A DNA stretch of 37,839 nucleotides, from positions 1 through 37,839 of IMG/VR virus record IMGVR_UViG_3300034062_002287; one strand, given 5' to 3'. The notes under the pieces are model-generated. The model did no database searches, had not been told where the DNA came from, and worked only from the letters and a program-made list of their open reading frames with translations. Positions 30,282 through 36,806 of the stretch are shown one piece after another (within the stretch, counting starts at the first letter, position 1; each line of letters starts with the position of its first letter). The position numbers and the translations under genes are program-made. The stretch comes from a virus.

Positions 30282-31091
30282 ATGAAAACAATAACATCAA
30301 TTTCAGGAGGCAAAACTTCTGCTTACTTAGCGAAACACTATCCAACCGATTACAATGTATTTGCATTGGTAAGAATTGAAGATAGTCGATGCACTCCAAA
30401 AGATAAAACATTGGTGCAAAAGATAAGCGATAAAATAGGAATGGATTTTATTGCTACTGCTGAAAGTGATACTACATTGACCTTAATGTTTGATTTGGAG
30501 CAGTTACTTGGTAAAGAGATAATTTGGGTTACTGGAGATACTTTTGAGCAAGTGTGCTTAAAAAGAAAAGCATTGCCAAACTTAATGATGAGATTTTGCA
30601 CAACTGAAATGAAAATGAAACCAATATTTGAATTTTGCAATAATCATTTTGGAATGGTTGAAATGAATATCGGTTTTAGGTTTGATGAAAAAGAACGTGC
30701 CAATAGCCAAAATACAAAGTTTAAAACTATTACAGGGCAAAGTGCTAATGGTAGAAATAAATGGACAGAAATTGAATGGAGAACTTGTAAATATCCATTG
30801 ATTGAAAATAGAATAAGCCATTACCAAGTAGCACAATGGGCAAATAAAACAGATTTGATATTTCCACCTGATAGTAATTGCGTTGGTTGCTTTTGGAAAA
30901 ACCCACAACAACTTAGGAAAAACTTTGATGATGAAAGTTTAAAGATGCAATGGTTCGCAGATATGGAAATAACACTAAAACGTAAATGGAAAAAAGAAAT
31001 GAGTTATGAGAAAATTAAAACTATTGGACTGCAACAAGATTTTTACTTCGGAACTGGAAGCGGATGTCAAGCAGGATTTTGTACCGACTAA
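30282..31091 (+). CDS. PP-loop / PAPS reductase-like protein (269 aa)
   Basis: The N-terminal ISGGKTSAYLAKHYPTDYN carries the PP-loop SGGKTS, the ATP/PAPS-binding motif of the phosphoadenosine phosphosulfate reductase and adenine nucleotide alpha-hydrolase superfamily. Cysteines in RFCTTEMK, WRTCKYP, NCVGCFWK and GCQAGFC suggest an Fe-S cluster or redox centre. Phage members are often called PAPS reductases, but thiolation or modification of nucleic acid (as for DndC/TtcA relatives) is equally possible. A GTG at 30258 is in frame; ATG 30282 leaves the PP-loop near the start as usual. It stands apart from its neighbours, bounded by cassette-like repeats, which hints at acquisition as a single gene. 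Confidence 0.78.
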   Translation: MKTITSISGGKTSAYLAKHYPTDYNVFALVRIEDSRCTPKDKTLVQKISDKIGMDFIATAESDTTLTLMFDLEQLLGKEIIWVTGDTFEQVCLKRKALPNLMMRFCTTEMKMKPIFEFCNNHFGMVEMNIGFRFDEKERANSQNTKFKTITGQSANGRNKWTEIEWRTCKYPLIENRISHYQVAQWANKTDLIFPPDSNCVGCFWKNPQQLRKNFDDESLKMQWFADMEITLKRKWKKEMSYEKIKTIGLQQDFYFGTGSGCQAGFCTD

Positions 31092-31132
31092 GGTGCGGTG
31101 GCAAAAAAAGTTTAAAAAAATTATTGCACATA

Positions 31133-31162
31133 ACTACTCAATTAGTAGTATTAATTATTAAT
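31133..31162. promoter_or_regulatory. Hairpin and ATTAAT repeats before the XRE gene
   Basis: ACTACT (31133-31138) and AGTAGT (31144-31149) form a 6-bp hairpin with loop CAATT. ATTAATTATTAAT (31150-31162) follows, 9 nt before the regulator ATG. ATTAAT also forms the core of the palindromes in both early promoters, so this could be an autoregulatory operator. AT-richness weakens the case. Confidence 0.3.
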
Positions 31163-31171
31163 CAACAACTT

Positions 31172-31405
31172 ATGAATAAAAATGTAACCGAAAGTGTACA
31201 AGGGCTGCAAAACTATCAGTCAATTGTTTCCATTTTGATACAAGAGAGAAAAGAGTCAAAATTCTCTCAAGAGTTTATGGCTGACTGGCTTGGAGTAAGC
31301 AGAAAGAAATTGAACGAATTTGAACAAGGTAAAATTGACTTTTTTTTAATGTGCCATTATGCAGACAAATTAAGCATAGACATACAACTAACAATGAATT
31401 ACTAA
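31172..31405 (+). CDS. XRE-family helix-turn-helix regulator (77 aa)
   Basis: A single HTH domain: SIVSILIQERKESKFSQEFM then ADWLGVSRKKLNEFEQGKID (about 18-60). It has the Q-x3-A-x3-G-x5 spacing and the trailing F-E-Q-G-K of Cro/CI proteins. The first ten or so residues are polar. It is the only clear transcription factor in the genome. A long upstream extension of the frame overlaps the PAPS-like gene and is ignored; ATG 31172 is preferred. With no integrase or CI-type partner, a Cro-like timing role for early promoters is more likely than lysogeny control. Confidence 0.8.
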   Translation: MNKNVTESVQGLQNYQSIVSILIQERKESKFSQEFMADWLGVSRKKLNEFEQGKIDFFLMCHYADKLSIDIQLTMNY

Positions 31406-31423
31406 CAATCAAAAACAAAAAAA

Positions 31424-32056
31424 ATGAAAACAAATTTTTATTTAACAGACAGAACAGACCGCAGAGAATTAGACATTGATAAATTTATCAACTCTGTTTG
31501 CCTTGAATTTGGAGCAGAAAAAAGCAAGGTATTATCGGTTGCAAGAAAAGGTGAAATTATCTTAATTCGCAAAGTATTAATTTATTTTATTCAAAAGAGG
31601 TCATTGATTAATAACATACCTCCGACATTAAATAAAACAGCAAGTTATTTTAATGGTGAGAAAATCATTAAAGTTGGAGGATTAAGAAAAGTTGATGCTC
31701 CAAAGGGCAGACCGAAAAACCACGCCACAATAATCAATTCAGTCAATAGGCACATTGAATTAAGGGAGGTAGGAGATTTAGATTATCACCATTGCTATTG
31801 TAGCGTAGAGGCAATATTTAACAGATTAACTAACTTTAGGGAGCATCAAGAACAAGAAATGTTGCTATTGGCAAATCATTTTTTTAACAGTTCCAAGTTA
31901 ATAAAATTGGGCAGATACATTGGCGAAAATTATTCATTTAGAGAACAATTAAAGGAGTTATTGAGCAAGGATAGAGAAATTGATTTATTGGCTAAGGAAT
32001 TAGAAAAATCTACTTTGGACAATGAGCCATTTAATAGTTTATTAGTAAGTGCTTAA
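31424..32056 (+). CDS. DnaA domain IV-like DNA-binding protein (210 aa)
   Basis: Residues 21-112 resemble the DNA-binding C-terminal domain of DnaA: FINSVCLEFGAEKSKVLSVA, then RKGEIILIRKVLIYFIQKRS, and finally GRPKNHATIINSVNRHIEL, which matches the DHxTVxxAxxKIE signature with N99 H100 A101 T102 I103. About 15-20 extra residues (GEKIIKVGGLRKVDAPK) sit before that signature. There is no AAA+ domain. The C-terminal half is helical and unknown. It may bind DnaA-box-like sites to start or regulate phage replication, or sequester host DnaA sites. It lies 18 nt after the XRE gene and 2 nt before ninG. Confidence 0.7.
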   Translation: MKTNFYLTDRTDRRELDIDKFINSVCLEFGAEKSKVLSVARKGEIILIRKVLIYFIQKRSLINNIPPTLNKTASYFNGEKIIKVGGLRKVDAPKGRPKNHATIINSVNRHIELREVGDLDYHHCYCSVEAIFNRLTNFREHQEQEMLLLANHFFNSSKLIKLGRYIGENYSFREQLKELLSKDREIDLLAKELEKSTLDNEPFNSLLVSA

Positions 32057-32058
32057 CT

Positions 32059-32757
32059 ATGGCAAAAAGTAAGATATGTAATTGTGGTTGCGGTGCTGAG
32101 TTTGTTCCTACCAAATTAGGGCAAAAACAAGTCAATCAATCACATTACATAACTTGGTTAATCAATACACCAGAGGGGCAAAAAAAACAAGCTGAGGCCA
32201 AAGAAAAGGCAAAGAAGATAATTGAAAAGAAAGAAGCAAAAAACAAATCTGCAATTGAATGGCAGCAAAAAGCTAATGCTAATTGGCCTAAATTTAAACG
32301 TGAGCAAAAAAAGGAAACACGATCCTACCAACAAGAATTAATCTTGACAAAAAAACCATTTCAAAGGTGGTGTGTACTACGAGATAAAGCAAATAATATA
32401 AATACTTGCATAGCCTGTGAAAAGCCTTTTAATAACAATAAAATAGACGGAGGACACCATTTTAAATGTGAAATATTTAGCGGTGTTATATTTCACCCAT
32501 TTAATGTTTCAGCAGAGTGTGTAAATTGCAACCAATATAACGATGGAAATCTTGCTGAGTACACACCAAATTTAATTAAAAAAATTGGCCTTGATAATTT
32601 TAACAATCTAAAGAAATTGAGTTTAGATTATAAGGTATTTAGTTATCCTATTAATTGGCTGAGAGAGTTTAGGGCCATAGTAGAAAAAAAGATTAGAAGC
32701 AATGATTTTGATAACAATTCTATCTTAGATAAATTAGCTGAGTTAAAAATTAATTAG
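32059..32757 (+). CDS. ninG: NinG-family recombination protein
   Basis: A 232-aa protein with the NinG (Rap) layout. An N-terminal Cys cluster is CNCGCGAEF, followed by a Lys-rich helix. The zinc/HNH-like core contains TCIACEKPF, GGHHFKCE, HPFNVSAECVNCNQYNDGNL and a C-terminal helical part. Lambda NinG is a structure-specific factor for RecBCD/Red recombination that acts on branched DNA. Here it lies upstream of an ERF annealing protein and a NinB-like protein, forming a recombination set. Confidence 0.85.
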   Translation: MAKSKICNCGCGAEFVPTKLGQKQVNQSHYITWLINTPEGQKKQAEAKEKAKKIIEKKEAKNKSAIEWQQKANANWPKFKREQKKETRSYQQELILTKKPFQRWCVLRDKANNINTCIACEKPFNNNKIDGGHHFKCEIFSGVIFHPFNVSAECVNCNQYNDGNLAEYTPNLIKKIGLDNFNNLKKLSLDYKVFSYPINWLREFRAIVEKKIRSNDFDNNSILDKLAELKIN

Positions 32758-32798
32758 CTTGATTAACAATTATTTGCAATTTATTTTTATCAATAGTA

Positions 32799-32828
32799 TT
32801 GATATATTAATATATTTTTATACTTTTG
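32799..32828 (+). promoter_or_regulatory. Early promoter 2
   Basis: TTG (32799-32801), a 19-nt spacer, TACTTTTG (32821-32828), then ATG 32 nt downstream. ATATTAATAT (32804-32813) lies in the spacer in the same place as in early promoter 1, and the sequence between boxes is almost the same. Confidence 0.75.
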
Positions 32829-32860
32829 CATTCAACAATTAACAATTAAAAAAAACAACT

Positions 32861-33211
32861 ATGAACACATTAGAAAAAACACAAACACAAACAACAGTTG
32901 ACCCATTCTTGCCATTGGTTACATTTGCTAAGATAGAAATGTTCAGACAAGCAAGAGTTATGAACGGATTTTACTTTAAAGATAATCAGCATGTAGATTA
33001 TTGGGTTAAGGATGGTATCTTAACTTTTCAGTACATTGATAGGATTGACCGCCTTACTCAATTTGATGGCGAACCAATAGAAGAAGATAGACATAGCTAC
33101 ATGACTATTAATTTACTTGAGAATGCAAGGATTGAGCAATTATACGACAAATTAGAGCAAGTTTTTGAAGTCATTGAAGAACACGAAGTATATTACAACA
33201 CACGTAAATAA
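32861..33211 (+). CDS. Hypothetical early protein (116 aa)
   Basis: First gene after early promoter 2 and therefore probably abundant. Starts MNTLEKTQTQTTVDPFLPLV, with a beta-rich centre (YWVKDGILTFQYIDRIDRL) and a helical acidic C-terminus (LLENARIEQLYDKLEQVFEV). Not recognised. The setting (before DUF3127-like and ERF genes) suggests recombination or replication support. Confidence 0.65.
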   Translation: MNTLEKTQTQTTVDPFLPLVTFAKIEMFRQARVMNGFYFKDNQHVDYWVKDGILTFQYIDRIDRLTQFDGEPIEEDRHSYMTINLLENARIEQLYDKLEQVFEVIEEHEVYYNTRK

Positions 33212-33228
33212 TCACAAAAAAAAACAAA

Positions 33229-33480
33229 ATGGAATTAAAAGGAACAATTGTAAAAATCGGAGATATTGAGTATATCTCCGATAAATTCACAAAAAGAGAA
33301 ATCGTAATCGAAACATCTGGCGAATATCCTCAGAAGATAAGTTGCCAAGTATCTAACAAAACTATTGATTTGTTTAATAGCAAATCTGCAGGTGAAGAAG
33401 TAACTGCCCACATCAACATTAGAGGTCGTGAACACAACGGAAAATATTACAACACAATCGAAATTTGGAAAATCAACTAA
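33229..33480 (+). CDS. DUF3127-like, OB-fold/SSB-like protein (83 aa)
   Basis: MELKGTIVKIGDIEYISDKF, then KREIVIETSGEYPQKISCQV, then VTAHINIRGREHNGKYYNTI, matches the Bacteroidetes family DUF3127: a five-strand OB-like barrel of the single-stranded DNA binding type. The closing Y.NTIEIWKIN resembles the family's C-terminal strand. No acidic SSB tail is present. It lies 11 nt before the ERF gene, where phages often encode an SSB used with the annealing protein. Confidence 0.72.
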   Translation: MELKGTIVKIGDIEYISDKFTKREIVIETSGEYPQKISCQVSNKTIDLFNSKSAGEEVTAHINIRGREHNGKYYNTIEIWKIN

Positions 33481-33491
33481 CAAAAACAACT

Positions 33492-34025
33492 ATGAAACTA
33501 ATCGCAACCGCCTTATTAAAGGCTCAAAAAGAAATGGGAACGGCCAAAAAAGATGCTAAAAACCCTTTTTTCAAATCAAACTATGCAGACCTAAATTCAA
33601 TTAGGGAGGCATCAATGCCACACTTAAATAACAATGGTATTGTGGTACTTCAGCCAACTGCCTTTATTGATGGCAAAAACTTTATTAAAACAATCCTTTT
33701 GCACGAATCGGGAGAAAGTATCGAAGCACTAACAGAAATCATTTACAGCAAACAAAATGATGCTCAATCGCAAGGCTCAGGGATAACCTATGCAAGAAGA
33801 TACGGTTTGCAATCTTTGGTAAATGTTGGAGCAGAAGATGACGATGGCAACAAAGCAAGTAATCCAACACCACAACCGGCACAAATAGAAAAGGCATGGT
33901 TAAATAAAGATAGTGAACAATTTGCAAAGGCAAAGGAATGGTTGCAAGGCGATGGCACTATTGATAAAATCAAAGCCAAATATCGTTTATCTAAAGAAGT
34001 AGAAACCCTTTTAACAACTTTGTAA
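33492..34025 (+). CDS. erf: ERF-family single-strand annealing recombinase
   Basis: A 177-aa protein with the ERF core: KKDAKNPFFKSNYADLNSIR (about 17-36), HLNNNGIVVLQP, then NDAQSQGSGITYARRYGLQS and NVGAEDDDGN (about 90-125). These match P22 Erf/Sak-type annealing proteins. A short linker with Pro-rich NPTPQPAQ leads to a small helical C-terminal domain. It would anneal complementary single strands in phage recombination. The ATG 33492 start follows AACAAAAACAACT; nine more codons upstream are in frame but overlap the previous gene. Confidence 0.86.
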   Translation: MKLIATALLKAQKEMGTAKKDAKNPFFKSNYADLNSIREASMPHLNNNGIVVLQPTAFIDGKNFIKTILLHESGESIEALTEIIYSKQNDAQSQGSGITYARRYGLQSLVNVGAEDDDGNKASNPTPQPAQIEKAWLNKDSEQFAKAKEWLQGDGTIDKIKAKYRLSKEVETLLTTL

Positions 34026-34026
34026 A

Positions 34027-34524
34027 ATGAGCAACCTAAACATTTACCAAATAGAAAAAGAGTATTTAGAACTTGCAAATCAACTAATCGAATCGGGAGG
34101 AGAATGTTCTCCCGAACTCGAATTGCAACTTACAATCAATCAGGAGCAGTTAGAACAAAAAGCAAGGGGCTACGGATTTGTAGTTAAGCAAATGGAAAGT
34201 GATGTATCAATCATTGATGCCGAAATTAAGCGATTAGGCGAACTAAAAAAGGCGAGGCTTAAAACTATTGAGAGATTAGAAACAACTGTAAGTAATGCGA
34301 TGCAATTGTATCAGATTAATAAGTTAGAAACTCCGACCTTAAAGATTAGCTTCCGCAAAAGTGAATCAGTTGAAATTGATAATGAGGCTGATATTCCTGC
34401 ACAATTCTTAAAGGAAAAAACAACTTATACAATTGATAAAACTGCCATTAAAGAAGCCATCAAGAAAGGCGAGGTAGTTATTGGTGCAAGGTTGCAGATT
34501 AATCAAAACATTCAAATCAAGTAA
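34027..34524 (+). CDS. Gp157-like protein (165 aa)
   Basis: Resembles the siphovirus Gp157 family: an N-terminal YQIEKEYLELANQLIESGGE, a long helical middle (FVVKQMESDVSIIDAEIKRL then GELKKARLKTIERLETTVSN) and a beta-like C-terminus with TPTLKISFRKSESVEI. The family is often found in early regions near recombination genes and has been linked to phage-resistance phenotypes in lactic phages. It overlaps the next gene by one base (TAATG). Confidence 0.78.
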   Translation: MSNLNIYQIEKEYLELANQLIESGGECSPELELQLTINQEQLEQKARGYGFVVKQMESDVSIIDAEIKRLGELKKARLKTIERLETTVSNAMQLYQINKLETPTLKISFRKSESVEIDNEADIPAQFLKEKTTYTIDKTAIKEAIKKGEVVIGARLQINQNIQIK

Positions 34525-35018
34525 TGAAATCAACTTTTTTCAGCACGGTCAAAGATGGCAAGTTGCAAAAAAATACTACTCAAAATATCCTCCAAGAATT
34601 AGCACACTTGGAGGGTAAAAGAGTGGTTATTACAATCGAAAAGCAAAAGAGTTCAAGAAGTTTGCAGCAGAATAGTCTGTATTGGGTTTATATCGACATT
34701 TTGAGCCAAGAATTAGGCCATAGCAAGGATGAAATGCACGAGTTGGTAAAATATAAGTTTTTAAAATTAAAACGCTTTATATCGGTTGTAAATGGAAAAT
34801 CAGTAATCTTAGCATTGGAGGATGGAATCTATGTTGATGTATCTACCGGAGAAATTCACGACATTGAAAAAGTTGAGCCTTATGATAAGATTGGATCAAC
34901 TGCTACCTTAACCAAATCTGAGTTTATTGATTTTATTGACAGCCTTATTACTTGGGCTAAAGACTTTCTTGGAATTACTTTGCCATCACCAGAAGAACAA
35001 CAAACAATTAATTATTAA
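34524..35018 (+). CDS. NinB-like recombination protein (164 aa)
   Basis: The block RSLQQNSLYWVYIDILSQEL (about 45-65) and a C-terminal helix (LTKSEFIDFIDSLITWAKDF) recall NinB/Orf-type recombination mediators, where an R-S-x2-Q-N-x3-Y segment is characteristic. The N-terminal half is beta-rich (KRVVITIEKQK). Lambda Orf assists RecFOR-like loading. Placement after ERF and Gp157 fits, but the call rests on one motif. Confidence 0.6.
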   Translation: MKSTFFSTVKDGKLQKNTTQNILQELAHLEGKRVVITIEKQKSSRSLQQNSLYWVYIDILSQELGHSKDEMHELVKYKFLKLKRFISVVNGKSVILALEDGIYVDVSTGEIHDIEKVEPYDKIGSTATLTKSEFIDFIDSLITWAKDFLGITLPSPEEQQTINY

Positions 35019-35020
35019 TT

Positions 35021-35302
35021 ATGGAAAACTACCCACAAAAATTTATTGACTATCACGCCAAATATCCAAAGGTTTACGAGTATTACAAAGGAGTAATTGC
35101 TCAGCTAATCAATCGAGGATTTAAGAAGTATTCATCCGATGGAGTTCTGCACATTGTTAGGTTCACAAAGCACGATGAAATTAAGAAAGATGGATTCAAG
35201 GTCAACAACAATTATACTCCTTACTATGCGAGGTTGTACGAGGCTGAACATCCTGAGTTGAAGGGATTTTTTGCAAAAAGAAAAGTTAAACAAATTTGTT
35301 AA
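35021..35302 (+). CDS. Conserved phage protein of unknown function (93 aa)
   Basis: The segment FKKYSSDGVLHIVRFTK, then DGFKVNNNYTPYYARLY and HPELKGFFAKRKVK, matches a small family I have seen in many phage early regions, in which hydrophobic/aromatic residues and the DGFKxNNNxTPxYAR block are constant. No function is known to me. It begins 2 nt after the NinB-like gene and ends its operon, since a promoter and structured leader follow. Confidence 0.72.
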   Translation: MENYPQKFIDYHAKYPKVYEYYKGVIAQLINRGFKKYSSDGVLHIVRFTKHDEIKKDGFKVNNNYTPYYARLYEAEHPELKGFFAKRKVKQIC

Positions 35303-35324
35303 TTAAAAAATAATATTACATTTG
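35296..35324 (+). promoter_or_regulatory. Promoter of the structured leader and helicase-methyltransferase operon
   Basis: TTG (35296-35298), an 18-nt spacer, TACATTTG (35317-35324). Transcription would begin near 35330, just before the first arm of the pseudoknot (35335). The -33 box overlaps the end of the preceding gene. Confidence 0.75.
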
Positions 35325-35334
35325 CCAACGAAAT

Positions 35335-35418
35335 AACCGCCAAGATGAAAAGAAATTTAAAAAATAACCCTCTATTGATGTTGCTTAACTTGGCGGTTGA
35401 CAGCATTGATAGGGGGTT
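35335..35418 (+). ncRNA. Structured leader element A: hairpin whose loop pairs upstream (pseudoknot)
   Basis: Stem 2 pairs AACCCTCTATTGATGTTG (35366-35383) with 35401-35418, 18 bp including four G-T wobbles. Its 17-nt loop CTTAACTTGGCGGTTGA contains CTTGGCGGTT (35389-35398), the perfect complement of upstream AACCGCCAAG (35335-35344). The order a-b-a'-b' defines a pseudoknot. With only two loop bases between arms a' and b', full pairing of all 10 bp may be strained, so partial pairing or a switch between the two stems is possible. The structure ends 16 nt before the helicase ATG (35435) and starts about 5 nt after the expected transcription start. Its AACCCTC stem and 3' tail resemble the element at 163-256. 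Confidence 0.6.
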
Positions 35419-35431
35419 TAACTATTTATAA
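35345..35431 (+). CDS. Possible leader peptide (28 aa) within structured leader A
   Basis: ATG begins immediately after the first pseudoknot arm. The frame encodes MKRNLKNNPLLMLLNLAVDS and eight more residues, and ends in TAA 3 nt before the helicase ATG. It is leucine-rich. Translation through this frame would unwind both stems, so it could be a regulatory leader peptide. It may equally be a chance frame in a non-coding RNA. Confidence 0.3.
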   Translation: MKRNLKNNPLLMLLNLAVDSIDRGFNYL

Positions 35432-35434
35432 ACT

Positions 35435-36805
35435 ATGCAAAACTATTTAGAGTTTTTAGAAAAAAAGAAGCACTCAATAGGAAACTTTGGATTTGAAGCA
35501 AATTATGTTCCTGAAATTGCTTTTGACTTTCAAAAATTTATTATTGAGAAAGCAGTAAAAAAAGGTCGGATGGCAATTTTTGCCGACACTGGATTAGGTA
35601 AAACCTTAATTCAATTATCAATTGCCAAAAACATTATTGAACACACTAATAAAAAGGTTTTAATTTTAACTCCTTTAGCGGTTGCATTTCAATTTATTTT
35701 AGAAGCTGAGAAACTTGGAATTGATGACATTGAGTATTCCAAAGATGGTAAGCACACTAAAAAGATTGTTATTTGCAACTATGAAAGATTGCACTATTTT
35801 GATTCATCTGATTTTGTAGGTGTTATTTTAGATGAAAGTTCAATACTTAAAAACTTTGATGGTAAAATAAAAAGTCAAGTAACTGCTTTTGTAAAAAAAA
35901 TTCCTTATAGATATTTAAGCACAGCAACTCCATCTCCAAACGATTTTATAGAACTTGGAACCAGTTCAGAAGCATTAGGATACATGGGGTACATGGATAT
36001 GCTAACAAAGTTTTTTAAGAATAACCAAAACTCAGTAGATTCAAATAATAGAAATATTGGTGAAAAATTTTATTTAAAACCACACGCTGAAACAGATTTT
36101 TTTGCTTGGGTAAATCAATGGGCAATAATGGTAAAAATGCCTTCTGATATAGGATTTTCAAATCAAAGGTATAATTTGCCTGAGTTAATTGTCAATAAAC
36201 ATATTGTAGAAAATCAATCTATGTTTGATGTAAATGGGCAAGTAACAATGTTCACTCCTATTGCTAAATCAATGACTGAGGTAAGACACGAACAAAAACA
36301 AACAGAAGAAAAAAGATGTGTAAAGGCTATTGAATTGGCAAAAGATAAAACTTCTGTTTATTGGTGCAATACTAACAATGAGAGTGCTATTTTAAAAAGT
36401 TCAGATAAAGAAGCAGTCGAAATAATTGGAAGTCAAACTATCGAAAAAAAAGAGGAAATACTTTTGGCTTTTGCTAATGGTGAAATAAAAAGATTAATAA
36501 CAAAGGCAAAAATGACTTCAATGGGATTAAACTGGCAACACTGCAATCATTCAGTATTTTTTCCTACTTGGAGTTATGAGCAATACTACCAAGCTATTCG
36601 TAGATTTTGGAGGTTTGGACAAAAAAACAATGTTGTTATTGATATGGTTATTTCCGATGGACAAACAAGAGTAATTGAAGCACTACAACAAAAAACACAA
36701 AAAGCAATTGAATTACATAAAAATCTAACTAAAAATGTAAATCAAGTATTTGAACATAAAACAAAACAATTTAACAATCAAATAATCACACCTAACTTTA
36801 TTTAA
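35435..36805 (+). CDS. SNF2-type DEAD/DEAH helicase (456 aa)
   Basis: Superfamily 2 helicase with Walker A ADTGLGKT (50-57), motif II DESS (133-136), motif III STATP (162-166), and a C-terminal motif VI QAIRRFWRFGQ near residue 390, all typical of SNF2-like translocases. It lacks a recognisable nuclease. It is followed one base later by a DNA methyltransferase, a pairing seen in many phages and similar in parts to restriction-like defence (for example DISARM also joins SNF2 helicases to methylases). It may remodel DNA for methylation or assist replication, which is inference. Its start is 16 nt after the leader structure. Confidence 0.85.
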   Translation: MQNYLEFLEKKKHSIGNFGFEANYVPEIAFDFQKFIIEKAVKKGRMAIFADTGLGKTLIQLSIAKNIIEHTNKKVLILTPLAVAFQFILEAEKLGIDDIEYSKDGKHTKKIVICNYERLHYFDSSDFVGVILDESSILKNFDGKIKSQVTAFVKKIPYRYLSTATPSPNDFIELGTSSEALGYMGYMDMLTKFFKNNQNSVDSNNRNIGEKFYLKPHAETDFFAWVNQWAIMVKMPSDIGFSNQRYNLPELIVNKHIVENQSMFDVNGQVTMFTPIAKSMTEVRHEQKQTEEKRCVKAIELAKDKTSVYWCNTNNESAILKSSDKEAVEIIGSQTIEKKEEILLAFANGEIKRLITKAKMTSMGLNWQHCNHSVFFPTWSYEQYYQAIRRFWRFGQKNNVVIDMVISDGQTRVIEALQQKTQKAIELHKNLTKNVNQVFEHKTKQFNNQIITPNFI

Positions 36806-36806
36806 A

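Noticed and set aside
31064-31171. Long N-terminal extension of the XRE gene
   Set aside because: It overlaps the end of the PAPS-like gene and the hairpin gap. The HTH domain is complete from ATG 31172.
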